Below, piece by piece: positions 43,457-55,370 of a DNA stretch of 64,000 nt (position 1 is the first letter of the stretch; each line of letters starts with the position of its first letter). A model generated the notes under the pieces. The model ran no database searches. It was not told the origin of the DNA and saw nothing but the letters and a program-made list of their open reading frames with translations. The DNA comes from Coemansia sp. RSA 487. Lineage: Eukaryota; Kickxellomycota; Kickxellomycetes; Kickxellales; Kickxellaceae. The stretch covers positions 372,001 through 436,000 of the forward strand of contig JANBRJ010000001.1 in the NCBI GenBank assembly GCA_027577595.1, read 5' to 3'. A program made the position numbers and the translations under genes.

Positions 43457-43805
43457 TATAAACCGCATCTTGCAATAGTCTAATTTATTGTTTATACACA
43501 ACATCCTTTCACCAACCATCTGTTTGACTGGTGAGGATTCTTATTTGCTTGCTCGTCTGTCACAACCTTGTAGAATCTACTACACTTTCAGTCCGAGTTT
43601 GAACAAAGCCCCTCACGCGCTGCTCACTAGATCAAACTCCCTTCAACCAGCATAGTTTGCTCGTTTTTCTGCAACTTGAAACCCCACTTCACAAGGTAAG
43701 TGCGATACAGTGTGATGTTCTGATTCTCTACATATGCATGACTCTATCAAAAAATCCCTGCGTAGCTGTGGTATCTTTGGTGACATCATTCCTTTTTTAT
43801 TCTAG
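43457..43805 (+). promoter_or_regulatory. Candidate leader exon C with TATA box and 110-nt intron
   Basis: TATAAA at 43457-43462 is followed by an ATG-free stretch to a consensus donor (CACAAG|GTAAGT, intron 43696-43805) and acceptor (TTTTTATTCTAG). The first ATG then follows three bases into the next exon (43809), opening a 36-codon frame starting MNQTQRPGSKK. The intron size is normal for this genome. It could be a short-peptide gene, a leader RNA, or a distal CSL promoter. Confidence 0.4.
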
Positions 43806-45862
43806 GATATGAACCAGACACAGCGACCCGGATCAAAAAAGTGTTATGCGCTAGCTATGGCTTGGAATGCACGCGTGTGTGGGTGTATATATACGTCGTG
43901 CTTCTTCTCTTTGCTCATCTGAGGAATTCTCAGGCGTCTATTCCTGGCAATCGCAAGGGCTCTTTTTTCCTGATCGCACTCTTGAGCATATCTGCATTTC
44001 ACAGTATTAACGTGGCGGCTCTTACCTACATTATATCCACTGGCCGATTCCTTTTGCTCGTATATATTATCTGTAGAGATATTCTTCTTCTAGCGAACGC
44101 CACGTATAGCCTGCAACATCGACATTTATTCCACATTCGAAAGAACCGGACTTTGACGCTTTGGTGATCAAATTTTATTGTAAGTATTCTTCGTCAAATG
44201 ATCGTGGCAAGCTTGTATTTCGCTGTTTTTTTCTGTCATCTGGTCAGCAGGGACAAGCATGCGGTGGCTGCTGCTGCTGCTGCTGCTATGGAGAGACGAA
44301 TGCAACTGTTTCCGCTTTGATTTGAAAGACGTGGTTCTGTGCACGAAGCAGCTGAACTTGCTGTGTTGTACGCTTGTTGTGCGGAGCTTTTCGCCATTTC
44401 GTCCACAATTCGGGAATTTTACTGAGGAGAGAAAAGGATCCTCCCTCTCTTTCGTCACGCGCTTGCGCTTTGACCACCTCCCCCTCCTTATCCAGTCAAA
44501 TATCTCTTTTTTCTTCAATGGGGAAGACGGACATTTGCTATTTTAAGCGGTTCCTATGTCTTTCATGGCTTCTTGTCCGCATAGTCTGTGACATCTAGAG
44601 ATGGCGCGGTGGCAATGCGTCCTGGCCGTACTCTAATTGAAAACGACAGTTTTGATCAAATGGCCTTTTCCTCCCTTCCGATGGTACTGATTGACCGGAA
44701 AAAGGTCATCCGCAGCAATCCAAATGACAACAGTCAGTACACGCTCCAGTTCCCCATCTGCTTCTATGCATTTCTGTGTTTGAACCACGCGGTAGCATGA
44801 AATAAGAGGGAGAAAGAGCAGAGGTAAACCTTATTTTTCCTCCTTGTGTATGGTTGATTTGTTTTCTTGCAGCAAGAAAGCATTATCAAATTCGCTTGTC
44901 TCTTATGTCCGCTTTTTGTGCAACGTTGCTGTGCATACCTTCGTTTCTACAACAGGAAGGATGCTTATTGCGCTCTGCCACTTATGGACAGCCGGTCTGC
45001 TGGCCCAGGCTTTTGCGTGCCTGCCTACTTTGGAAAAAAGCCCAAGCGCCGATCTCAATGATCTGGTTGGTCTGGAGCAGAGGGGCGGCGGGTTTGTGTG
45101 GAGATGATGTGACTTTTGTTTGCCCATTTCTCCTCCATCTGCCAGTGGACGCATAATAATAGAGACTTGGTCACTTTTGCCTTTCTCTTTTATACTTCTG
45201 TTCTGTGTGGGTGTGGGGTGCATCCTATGCCTCTTTTGGGAGAGGTGGTAGAGCTGATTGGGTGGGGACTGTGTAAGGCAAGATGCTGTTCTGGTGGCCA
45301 GCAAGCAGTTATCATCCAGTCTTCCCCTCCCCTCCCTTCCATTGCTTTGCCATGCTTTTTTCTCCGACTTGTCCAAGCTGAGTGCGCATTTCCCCTTCTT
45401 GCTGCGATGCGATGCACGCTAACCAGATGGACAAGCACACACTGCACTGCCTGCTCTGCTTTTTATTGTGTTTGGCAGCGCATGGGTGGTGCATAATTCA
45501 TATGTATCGGAGAGATACACAGGCAAGCGCTGAAATCCTACTTGTTGGAAGAGGGCATAATATAAGCAGCACAGATAGCGGAGCAAACCTGGCCGATATG
45601 ATCATCTTTTCCTTTCTGTCTTTGCCATCTTTCATCGCGTTTATTTGTTCCATGCAATCTCCGTCTTTTTCGTAGCACGAGAAGCGTGAGACTTTTCCTT
45701 TTTTTATTCCTTTCCAACTAGCCAGCCAACACTATCTGTTTTATTTTGAGGCATATTCCACAAAAGCAACACCCCCTGCTGTCTTGAGGAAAGCCTCTAG
45801 CTACCTTCTTCCTCTTTGTTTCTCTGTTCAACTTTCCCACACTCTCCAAGCTGTGCTGCTTC

Positions 45863-46658
45863 TATATATCCATATTTTCCTTTCCTGCATACAGCGAGAA
45901 CAATACTAGACATAGCATTTCTGTGTTTACTATCTCGCATCTACTTTTATCCAGTGTTTTTATTTTTCCTGGATTAATTACCACACAGTCGGTCAGGAAC
46001 ATATCCTCTATCTTTTCCCTTTTACTTCTTTTCCTACAACGCACAGTAGCAGAACCCTTTTTTCCTTTTTACGTCTTCTTTTATTGCTTGACGGCAAACG
46101 ACAACAATTGGGAAAGCCCTGACTGCAGCTTACTGTTCTTCGTCTACTGCTGCCAAAAAGCACCCTTTATTTATTTTACCTGTTTCTGTCCATTATCGAT
46201 CTTTTGCAGGGACAGCAATTGTTTTCTCTCCGGGAGTACAAACTCTATTTTCCTATTGCGCGTGTTGGACCTGTCCTGTGTTGTCAACAGCATAACGCGA
46301 GGGAGAGCCCTGTTTTCTTGTTTTGGCTGCTCACTGCGTCACATCCAGCAATCCATTTGCGTAGTAGCAGCAGTTACTCTTGGATCCTCTTGGCTTGTTT
46401 TTTTTTTGTTTTTCCGTCCCGTGGTTTTGTCCTTCAGGACGTCGTCCTATTGTTTTCCAGTTTCTCTTCTCTCCTTTTCTCCTACCATCGCTGTTCTTAT
46501 AGTTTACCCTGCCTCCCCTGTTATTTGTGCTTCTACAATCAGCTTTCCCTCTCCCCCACAGAAGGCTCCCTTATATTTTTGTAATTCTATATTTTTATTA
46601 CGATATTTCTCTTGCCTGCTAATCTAAGCACACGAAAAGATATCGTTGTTACTTCGCC
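45863..46658 (+). promoter_or_regulatory. CSL gene promoter and long ATG-free 5' leader
   Basis: TATATAT at 45863-45869 lies about 790 bp before the CSL start codon. The last upstream ATG is at 45652, and none occurs from there to 46659, about 1 kb. The sequence is C/T-rich. Acceptor-like sites (TTTTGCAG|G at 46209; CCCCCACAG at about 46562) could receive upstream leader exons. A long scanned 5' untranslated region is the simplest reading. Confidence 0.5.
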
Positions 46659-49600
46659 ATGTGCCCAGCTCCGCTATATAGTTATTTCGACGCCCAACAG
46701 CTGGCCGATTTCATCATGAACAGCGAATTCCCCGGCTACGATGGCGCGAACACCACCCCAGCAACCAGCGACTCCACATTCAACCATATGCACAACATCG
46801 CTGCTTCCTTCCCCGGGGCACCAGACGATTACGAAAGCTACGACAATGCACGCGCACGCAAGCGCCGAATGACCGCTTCCGACGAGCGCCGGGCATCTGG
46901 CAGCTTTTCTGGGTTCACACTTCCTGATACCAGCAATGGACTGTTCTGTATGCTTGATCAGCAGCATAGCGGCTTTGTCGGCAGCGCCCAGCAGCAAGGC
47001 TATGGATCCTCCGGAAGCATGTTGCATTCGGCAGGGCTGTCGTCGCTGCCTGCTCCTCCAGATTCCGGAAATTCGTCCTTGAGCACTGGGTATTCCGCAA
47101 ACCCGAGCACCGACAGCAGCACTGGTAGCGTCGGCCTTGTGCAGCAGACTGCGTCTTTTTTCAGCGGAGGAAGCTACAATGGTGTCGATGGGATGACATC
47201 CCAGAGCATGATGCTAGGCAGTCCTTCCTCTAACTCGAGCAGACCCGTAAACGGACGGAAGCACCAGTCGCTAAGCATTTCCGTCGGCCGCACCTCTCAT
47301 AACGAGTAAGTATTGCTGTTTATGCCTTCCGTCTTTTATTGGCAAATATCTCTTTTCCGCTGACGCATTTCTGTTCTCGTGTTTAAGCTGGCATGCATTC
47401 CCGAGCTTGGCTTGTCTGTGCGTGGATAGGCTTGCTTCTTTATTTACCTTTTTTGGGCCAAGCCGCATACGAATAGTGTGGCCCACTTTATGCGCGCCGC
47501 CCGTTTCTCGTAACTCCCTCTTCCCGCAAATTTTACTGCGCTTCTTTGTGCGCCTTTTTCTGCTCTTGTCTGCTGCCCAAATTGACTGTGATTGACACAT
47601 GTTTCGATTTACTCCTTTCTGTTTTCCGCCAAAAAGCTGGACGCCGTTCTTTATTTTGGGCGTGATCTGGCCATGAGATTTGCTTGTGTATCGCGGGTCT
47701 CTCCTTTTGTTTTGTTCCTGTTTGTGTGTGAAAGAAGCCTCCATTGTTTCTTTCCATTTTGGTTTCATCCAAAAGCCCTGCTCAGACGAACAAATGGGGG
47801 TTATGCATTGCTAGCCGTGTGTACGAACAAGCTGCTGCTGTGCTCATATGATGTAACCCGCGTTCATCCGCCAAGTCCTTCTCAACCGAGCCACTGGTCA
47901 TAAACAACCTACCTTTGCTTTCTGTGGCTGCCTAATGTAAAAGTCAGCAGAGCAACGCCCCTCTTCTTTTCTCTCTCTCTGTTGAAATCCTAGAGCCATT
48001 TATCATTTCGAACTGGCATCTATCAATCATCTGCTACAGATGATTTCTCTCTTTCTCATCGCTTGGCTATCATCATGTTATGCTGCACATCCATTTCTCA
48101 TGTGATCGCTTCTTGTCTACAATACACTTTCTTTTGAAAATCCTCTTTTCTGGTGACAATCTCCCCTCCATCGCACCAGAAAAATGCTAAAAAAAATAGC
48201 TGGCACAAATTACTAAACACAGCAACACCTATTGCCTCGGTTTGCCAATTGATTTTGATTCTGCACCTTCGTTCTCCATAGATTTGGCGGCAGCTCACAG
48301 GAGCCTCCAACGCCAGGGATGTTTTCGCCCTCGTTTATGGACGCCATGGAGGGTGCCGCTGCCGCTGCCGCAGTCGCTGCTGCAGTGAGCATGTCCTCGC
48401 CGCCTATGGTTTACAATGTTGCTTCGCCATACACGCCTGGACATTCCCATAATGCTACACATCACAACGGCTTTCCTGTGCCATGCTCTGGGACGCAACA
48501 GCAACATCATCAGCATCAGCAGGGACAAAGCACTGCAGAGTTCCTTCATGGTGCAGCAAACACAGCAATTGACGCAGAGAACAGCACCATCAGCCCTGGA
48601 TCAACAGCCATGTCCAGCACGCTGAATGCGACAATGCTTCGGTCAAACACTGTCGGATCTTCCGTCAGCGGAGGCTTCGGTAGCGCTGAGGACTTTACTG
48701 CTGGTCTACATATCAATATGAATGCTGCTGCAGTTGCCGCTATGGGCAGTTCGTATGACGATGGCGCCAGTAACGCCGGTGCTGGCTCTGCATTTTCCAG
48801 AGTCCAAGATGCAGGAGACATGTCGCAGCTGCTATGTAGCAGTGGGAGCATGCCTGGCCAGACCATTGCCGGAATGGATCTGACCATGGGCTCTAGCTTT
48901 GCCCCATTCACCAACATTCCGGGGCTCGAGCAGTTCTCGCCGAACCCGTGGGACCGTCAGAACCTCTTCTTGAATACCGGTGCAGCCATTAACAACGGAG
49001 ACATTGGCTCATCATACGGCATGATGACCACCGATCCTTCGCTGCTGCATAGCATGGATGGGTCAGTGATGCTTCACGATGGCAGCGCCTCCGACAACTC
49101 TCGGTTTTCCTTGGCTTGTGGGCCAGCAGCAACTCTAGGAGCTATTTCGGCGGTAGGTTGTGACGTTTCTATCGCTTCTCCGCTTGCAAGCGCCAAGAAC
49201 ACCAAGCCCCGGAGCCCAGTGGCAATTCCAAAAAGATCCCGCAAGCGCGCGGCAACAGTGGCCAACATCCACTCCCAAGACAGCCAGCAGTCGATATCTT
49301 CTGGTGCCCTTGACGCAAGATCTGCCAACTATGCGAGCAAAGACACGCCTTCAACGCACTCGAGATCGTCCAGTGCAACGGCTGCGTATACTGGCCCAGT
49401 ATTCAACAGCCAGGCCGTTGTTAAGGGAACAGGGAGTAAGGTGATGATGGTGCTGACATCAAAAGTTGCGCAAAAATCGTATGGAACCGAAAAGCGCTTT
49501 TTGTGCCCTCCGCCTACCATTCTGATGTTTGGCACCTCGTGGCAGCTTCCCACGCTAAACTCCAACGACGGCTCCGTCCAAACGACAAACGGTGGCAGCG

Positions 49601-52221
49601 ACATGAATTCGGCGATGCCACGCATATCTGTTTCCGTGACATCCTCTGATACCTCTGGACAGGGCGGCGACAGTGACTACATGAATGATGCTGGCGCATG
49701 TACTCGCCGGCTTTCGGTGTCTGGCTCGTCTGTAGAATCGCGCACATGCCAGCTCGAATGGCTTTCCCAGCCAGAACTAACGCCCAAGCCAAAGGCACAC
49801 GTTCCGCACAACCCGGTCCCTCCAGTGCGGCCGCCGCAAGAAGGAGAGCCAGTTACCGGGCGCTATGTTGCAAAGCAGTTGTTTATCAACGACGTCGATG
49901 AAAAGCGCAAAAAGGTCTCTGTCAAGGTTAGAGTGCACGATCCGTCAGGAAAGCTAATGCTAAACGAGTTTGACTCGCGGCCGATCAAGGTGATCAGCAA
50001 ACCGTCAAAGAAGCGCCAGAGTGTCAAGAACGTCGACTTGTGCATCCACCATGGCTCGACAGTTTCGCTTTTCAACCGCTTACGGTCCCAGACTGTCTCT
50101 ACAAAGTATCTTGGCGTCACACGCTCGATGTCTGTTGGTGGGCCGCGCCCATTCTGGTTCCCGGCCCTCAGCGACGAGTCCAAGGCAGCAATGCAGCAAC
50201 CAGGCAGTGATGGGCGGACCCCAGGACCCGCAAACAACACGACATTCGTCGCCCGCAACGCAGTGTGGGATCCATTTATCATTTGGATTGTCAACACGCA
50301 CTTGGACCAGAAGGAGATTGATGCGTTCAATGCACGCATCACTGAAAACCCGACACCAGTACCAGGATACCCGACACCACCAACGTTTGCGTTGCACCCG
50401 CAGTGCCCGCCAGACTTTGACTCTGGTAATAGCAATGTTGACGAACACGGTCTTGGTGGTAGCTGTGGCAGCAGCATCAACGGTGACATTGCAGGACAGC
50501 CTCAGCCAAGAGCCCCGATCCCCATCCTCTATAACCAGCCAGTCATACTGCAGTGTGTCAGCACTGGAATGTGTTCGCCGGTGCTTACCCTGCGCAAGGT
50601 CGAAAAGGGGAGCCTTGCGGTGGGATGCTTCTACGGCCGCGACCACAGCCGCGACGTTCTTGGAGATCCTGTTTCGCAGCTGCACAAGGTTGCCTTTGAG
50701 GTGCGCGTTCAAACGCTGGAGGAGCTGCCTGCCGTGACAGTCACTCCTGCCGGGCTCAACACTCGTGTCGGGTCTTACTTGACGTGCATGGGCGATGTTG
50801 TTGGATTAAATTCCACATGCGATGGCCGCCAACTTACCAGCGATGCTTCGAGCGGAAGCAAATCCAGCGGTGGCTCTCGTGCAGCGGCGGCGGCGCCCGT
50901 CCAAGGACGCAAGCAGGCGAAGGACAGCGCTTCTGTGGGGACAACATCGTGGGCTGAGGACGTGGGGGATAACGCAGTGTGGACTGTGGTTGGCACCGAC
51001 TGTGCAATCTATCGCTTCGACTACCCAGACGAGTCTGAAATCGTCGAGAGTCTTCAAAAGCCTGTTTCCGTTTATAACAACCGCAATGCATCGAATGCCT
51101 CTGCGTCGGCGGCAGCAACTGGTTCCGTGTTGCCGCATGCATCGCTTAACCTGCCGCCAACGCCAACCTCACCCCATGGTGTGCAGGACTACTCACATCA
51201 AGCGCACCAGCAAGACAGCGGCTTTTCGCTAGATATGATGCTGGCGAGCCAAAACACGACAGGAGTCTCTTCTGGAGCTAACGCAGAATTCCACGGTACT
51301 GGGTCCCTTGATGCGTCGTTTGCGGCCGCGATGTATGGAATGTCCGTTCCTCCTGGCATGGGTGATAACCTGGCATCCCATTTGCTTTCATCGTCCCCGC
51401 AAATGATTCAGTCGACCGCTGCTGTAGATACAGCAACACTGTTTGACAGCATCGGAAACAGTGGCAATAGCAGCAATGCAAACATGGTTGGACACCCAGG
51501 AAATGTCTCGGCTGACCAAATGAGCTCGCCAGTGGCAGGCGACAGCTTGATTCCAATCGTCTTCAAATCATCTGTCCAACATCCCCCTGCAATCAGCCCG
51601 CTGTGTCGCGACGCAAGCAACAATGGCGGTGGCATGCAATCTGTGACTGAGCGCGCCGTGATCACAATGCAAGGCCTCAACTTTACGCCTGATATGGTTA
51701 TGCTATTCGATGGCAAGGCGAGTCTTTATACGGAATTCAAATCATCCGATGGCATTGCGTGCTTAGGGCCGCTGCCGTCAGAGTTTGCCGATGTTTTGGC
51801 GCAAAAGGCGGGGGCAGAAGACGATGAATGTGCTGGCAGCCGCCACGACGCAATCAACCAGAGCAATGGTAACAAGCAGCATCTATCATCTCCAAGCATC
51901 AGCGACTCGTCTTTGTCGTTGCACCATTCGAGCAGCGATGAAACAGCAGCGTCCTTTGTGCAGTTGGACCAGAACGATTCGCCGCGTACGCATCGCGCAT
52001 CATCGGCCGAATCGACAGCATCATCCACCAATTCTACACTCAACAGCTCCAGCTCTAGCAGCACCTCTTCAGAGAAAGCTGGCAAAAATAACGGTGGTAG
52101 CAACAGCCGCGTTCTTGCAAAAGGAACGAAAAGGATGCTTAAAATTCCAATATACCTGTCGCGGAATGGCGGAGCAGGGCCAACTTTCAAGACTGGCCAG
52201 TTTTATACGATGCACTTTTAA
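46659..52221 (+). CDS. CSL (CBF1/RBP-J/LAG-1) transcription factor, long fungal form (2 exons)
   Basis: Exon 1 is 46659-47305 and exon 2 is 48282-52221, with a 976-nt intron (GTAAGT...CATAG); product 1528 aa. The join gives GA|A and reads TSHN-E-FGGSSQEPP in frame. CSL proteins bind GTGGGAA-type sites; in animals they are Notch effectors, while fungal members (S. pombe Cbf11/Cbf12) act without Notch in adhesion and lipid or cell-cycle control. RHR-N begins near residue 620 (RFLCPPPTILMFG). The beta-trefoil core has the diagnostic LFNRLRSQTVSTKYL near 812. The C-terminal Ig-like domain lies near 1300-1370 (MQGLNFTPDMVMLFDG). The first 600 residues are Ser/Gly/Met/Gln-rich, with a poly-Ala run near the start of exon 2 (GAAAAAAVAAAV). 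Long Ser-rich loops interrupt the core, as in fungal class F2. Confidence 0.92.
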
Positions 52222-53964
52222 GCGCTGCGATATGATTTCTAGAAATTTACGGAGTTGATATCATCCGTGTGCCGCATTTGCATCCCGGACAAAAAACAAC
52301 CCTCCTGTCTTCATATTTTTTCTTTATTTTCTTTTGCAAAAACATTTGAGCATTTTTTGGTTTGAAATACACGTCTAAATTATATTTAAAAAACGTTCCA
52401 ATACAGAGCTTGCTCTCTGATTTTCAGTGCCTGCGAGGCTTTTTTTCAATTATCCATCGATTGTATGGCGGATGTGTGATTTCGCACTACAAAAAACTGA
52501 AGTAGGGAGGGAAAGCCATCGTGAGTGCACGTTTGTAAAAAAGCGTGCGTATTTTGGGTCAAGTGGGAAGAAGCGGCGACGTTGCGCGTGCGGGGAATTG
52601 TTGTGTAAAACAGCAGCGATGGTTGCGAGAAAGAAGAGTTGGGGTTGTGTGGTTGGTGAATCGGCAGCAAAGTGCAAGTGAAGAGTGATGGAAGCAAGAG
52701 ACAATTTGCAGTTAATACTTTGTATACGCTGAATAAAACCACATAAATATGTTGTTTGTGGGAAAATAACACAGCCTGCATAACCACATTCCAAAAACCA
52801 CAGCCAAATTTATGCGGTTTTATGTGGTTTCACACACTTTTTTGCGATTTCAAGCACAAGTTACAAGTACAATCAATTGGTGTGGTGGATGGAACGACAG
52901 AAAGAGAAAAGAATGGAGCAATACCCAAGAAAATGAAAACATTGGATCTGCTTTGCTTAATCTGCACAATACTGCTGCTGGGTTTCACCAACCGGTAACC
53001 GCAACTCAGCCGTCCCGATCTTGTCGCATACGCCATGTTTTCCAGCCGGTTGTCGTTTTTCAGCAGGATAAAAGAAAACTAAAAAGTCAAGCATCACACT
53101 TCTGCATGTTTGGTGAATAAAAGGTCTTGACGCACGTTGCTATAAAAAACCAACACTGTTTTGGTTGGAAAGGGATGGCTTGTCTGTCCTGGAAAAGCAT
53201 AAATGAGGCAGTTTGCTAAGCCTCTTTTGGTCATTCAGACATTTAGCGGTAAACTAATGTGTAGATTGGTTGTATAAACTTTTTCTTGTGCTGCATTTGT
53301 GGCGGACAAGCAAATGCTGCCTATCAACAACAACGCAAGGCGCATGTATTTTCAGACTCTTGGTTTGTGTTTTGTGCTCGGGCGGGTGTATACAAAAGTA
53401 GCAACGTTTCGGTTTATTTATATGTTTGGGATTCTGGCAACCGCCATATCGCGCCGCTATTGTGCAAGAAATTTATGGAGTGAATGCAAATTGAAACAAC
53501 AAAGGACCATATATGCGGAAAGGAAGGATTCAAAGGAAAGGCAAATAGGGGTCACTAGCGTGGAGTACTTTTTTTAAAAATAAAAATAAGCCGAGCCAGA
53601 AAGACAGGAAAGAGAAAGGTGGCAAAGCTTCAAGACAAAGAGATTAAGCATGTGTATGCATACACAGCAGCAAAAAGAACAAAGAACATGTGCTTACTGG
53701 GTCTGCTGCAACCACCGAAAAAGCACAGAGGTTGGAGGCGTAGTTTAGAACTGGTGTGAAATATTTAATGTCCACATTCTGGCACTCGCCTTCTATCCAG
53801 TTCTTTTTCTCAACCTACCGTAGTCAATTCCATACTTGCATACTATTTTGACTTTTATCCTCATCTATAGAACCACCACCATTGGTCTCATATTGTGTTA
53901 CTAGGACCAGGAAACATCCTTATATCCCTTATTTATCTCGTATATCTTATCACTTACACACAGC
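52222..53964. other. 1.7-kb intergenic, strand composition flips
   Basis: After the CSL stop the plus strand becomes purine-rich (about 52.4-53.7 kb), opposite to the upstream desert. A 12-bp inverted repeat, AAACCACATAAA (52736-52747) and TTTATGTGGTTT (about 52819-52830), could form a hairpin with a 70-nt loop. No gene or RNA is recognised. The last about 195 bp before 53965 lack an ATG. Confidence 0.45.
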
Positions 53965-54159
53965 ATGTCGGCGTTGAGCATATTGCCAGGGTCTTTCAAC
54001 CGCATTGGCCTTCGGCGGAGTCTTATGCGTCTCTTTCGGCGCACCACCGCACGCAAAAGCAGCAAACACAATGGCATGGGCCAGTTCTGTCCAAACTGTG
54101 GGGCGCACTTTTTGCTGGAAATGACATTTGCCCGTCATATGTACGAGTGCTCTGGTTGA
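53965..54159 (+). CDS. Small C2HC zinc-finger protein (64 aa)
   Basis: A 64-aa frame starting at the first ATG after an ATG-free pyrimidine-rich leader. The N-terminal 35 residues are Arg-rich (RIGLRRSLMRLFRRTTARK) and may bind nucleic acid or act as a nuclear or mitochondrial targeting segment. The C-terminus has FCPNCGAHFLLEMTFARHMYEC, a C-x2-C-x12-H-x3-C finger very like one C2H2/C2HC unit. No family is recognised. It parallels the 55-aa finger ORF at 35683: one finger, a short ORF, an ATG-free leader. It could be an independent microprotein or a relic of a larger factor. Confidence 0.6.
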   Translation: MSALSILPGSFNRIGLRRSLMRLFRRTTARKSSKHNGMGQFCPNCGAHFLLEMTFARHMYECSG

Positions 54160-55178
54160 ATCGTCCTTCCACTTCTATCCACTGCATTCTATAGAGAAAA
54201 CTTTATTCTTTAATTATTTCATTTTTACTTGCTGGTTTCATTTGTATTGTTTTGGTATTTTCTTACACACACTGTCATTTTTATATAATCGTATTCTTGG
54301 TCACTTCCTTGTTTTTTTCGTATTGCAAGCAACATGTGCGTTTGCTAACCAACACAGATGCAGCTCTGATAGAAGCGCACATCTAACGGTAGAAACAGGC
54401 CTGGCCTTCGGGACGAACAGTACCGAAAGAGAGAAAACTCCAAGCGTGAGAATGAGGATTGCCGCCATTGCCCTTGGTACCTTGGCCTTCTTTGACATCT
54501 TCGCATCCAAACTAGATGTCCGCTTTTGCTTTATATGCGGAGCACTGCCGGCCAAGAGATTGAGAAACTGAAGAAAACGCATAGATTCAGAAAACCTCCG
54601 CAAAGATCTGCTTCTGGTCAAAGCACGCTACAATCTTGTCACGCGCTCCACTTTCACTCACTGTCATGTTTCAGCGATTAGATGAATGTTGTATTCTGAC
54701 ATGGACAAGGATTAACCTTGTGCGCATGGTTCGTGTATTAATATGGAAAAAATGGCTCAATGGTGTATGATTGTCCACAGCCTCTACCTTGCTAGTCTTT
54801 TTTTGGTACCCGTGACGTTTTATCTTTTCCGTTCCATGGTTGTTAATCTTTTGTAGAAGAAAAATCCATCCAAAAAAATGTGCGATCGACACGCGCCGAA
54901 TTGTCGTCGGTTTTGGCAATATCCGAAGATAACATCCTTTTGCCATTCCTGTGCGTGTTCGTGCGTACGTGCAGGCCGTTTTAGAGCAAAATATTCACAC
55001 CAACTGCCCAGAAAGGGGCTGAACATGTAACCAGTTGCTGTAACACGAGGACAATCACAATAAAAGAAAAACACCCGAAGGAACAAAATGCAAAGACGCT
55101 GGCTTTCTTAATTTATAAGGCACAACGGCTCCATCCATCTGGTGGCCTATTCACAATCTAATCGAGGAGGTGGGGCCA
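54160..55178. other. Intergenic with an ambiguous small ORF
   Basis: From about 54350 to 54620 GC content rises and both strands are open. The minus strand gives a frame including MSKKAKVPRAMAAILILTLG, a possible single-pass membrane protein. The plus strand gives one ending LPAKRLRN at 54571. Neither is recognised, so no coding call is made. The rest is AT-rich spacer. Confidence 0.3.
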
Positions 55179-55184
55179 TATAAA
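55179..55184 (+). promoter_or_regulatory. TATA box of MFS transporter
   Basis: TATAAA lies 192 bp before the start codon at 55371, and the sequence between contains no ATG. Confidence 0.6.
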
Positions 55185-55370
55185 GAGCTGGATAGCGCTC
55201 AGGACAGTGAGAGAACAACCTTGTCTCCTTCATATTTTTGCAGCTATATTTTTCTTTTTCCTTACTAGTTACCTGTACTAAATACTTAAATACCAATATT
55301 TGCAAGCTACAGCACTGATATTCAAGCATCAAACCCCTAATTTTAGTAGACTCTACGCCTATTGTTCAAG

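Larger units (their letters stand above)
35851..46658. other. 10.8-kb gene desert upstream of the CSL gene
   Basis: No conserved protein-coding gene is found here, which is unusual beside the dense left half. From about 37.9 kb the plus strand is strongly C/T-rich, resembling one long series of leader or intron sequence. It contains several ATG-free stretches, some next to TATA boxes and good 5' splice sites (listed separately), a CTG run at 44266-44287, and weak coding-like fragments near 36.2-37.7 kb. It may be an extended regulatory region with alternative first exons for the CSL gene, or a set of unannotated non-coding RNAs. Confidence 0.5.

Noticed and set aside
44266-44287. CTG trinucleotide run as a coding poly-Leu/Gln tract
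   Set aside because: No long supported reading frame surrounds it; treated as a simple repeat in the desert.
45923-46627. 234-codon plus-strand open frame just before the CSL start
   Set aside because: It is Phe/Leu/Ser-rich because the DNA is C/T-rich, opens only from a GTG and contains no ATG; it is the CSL leader.
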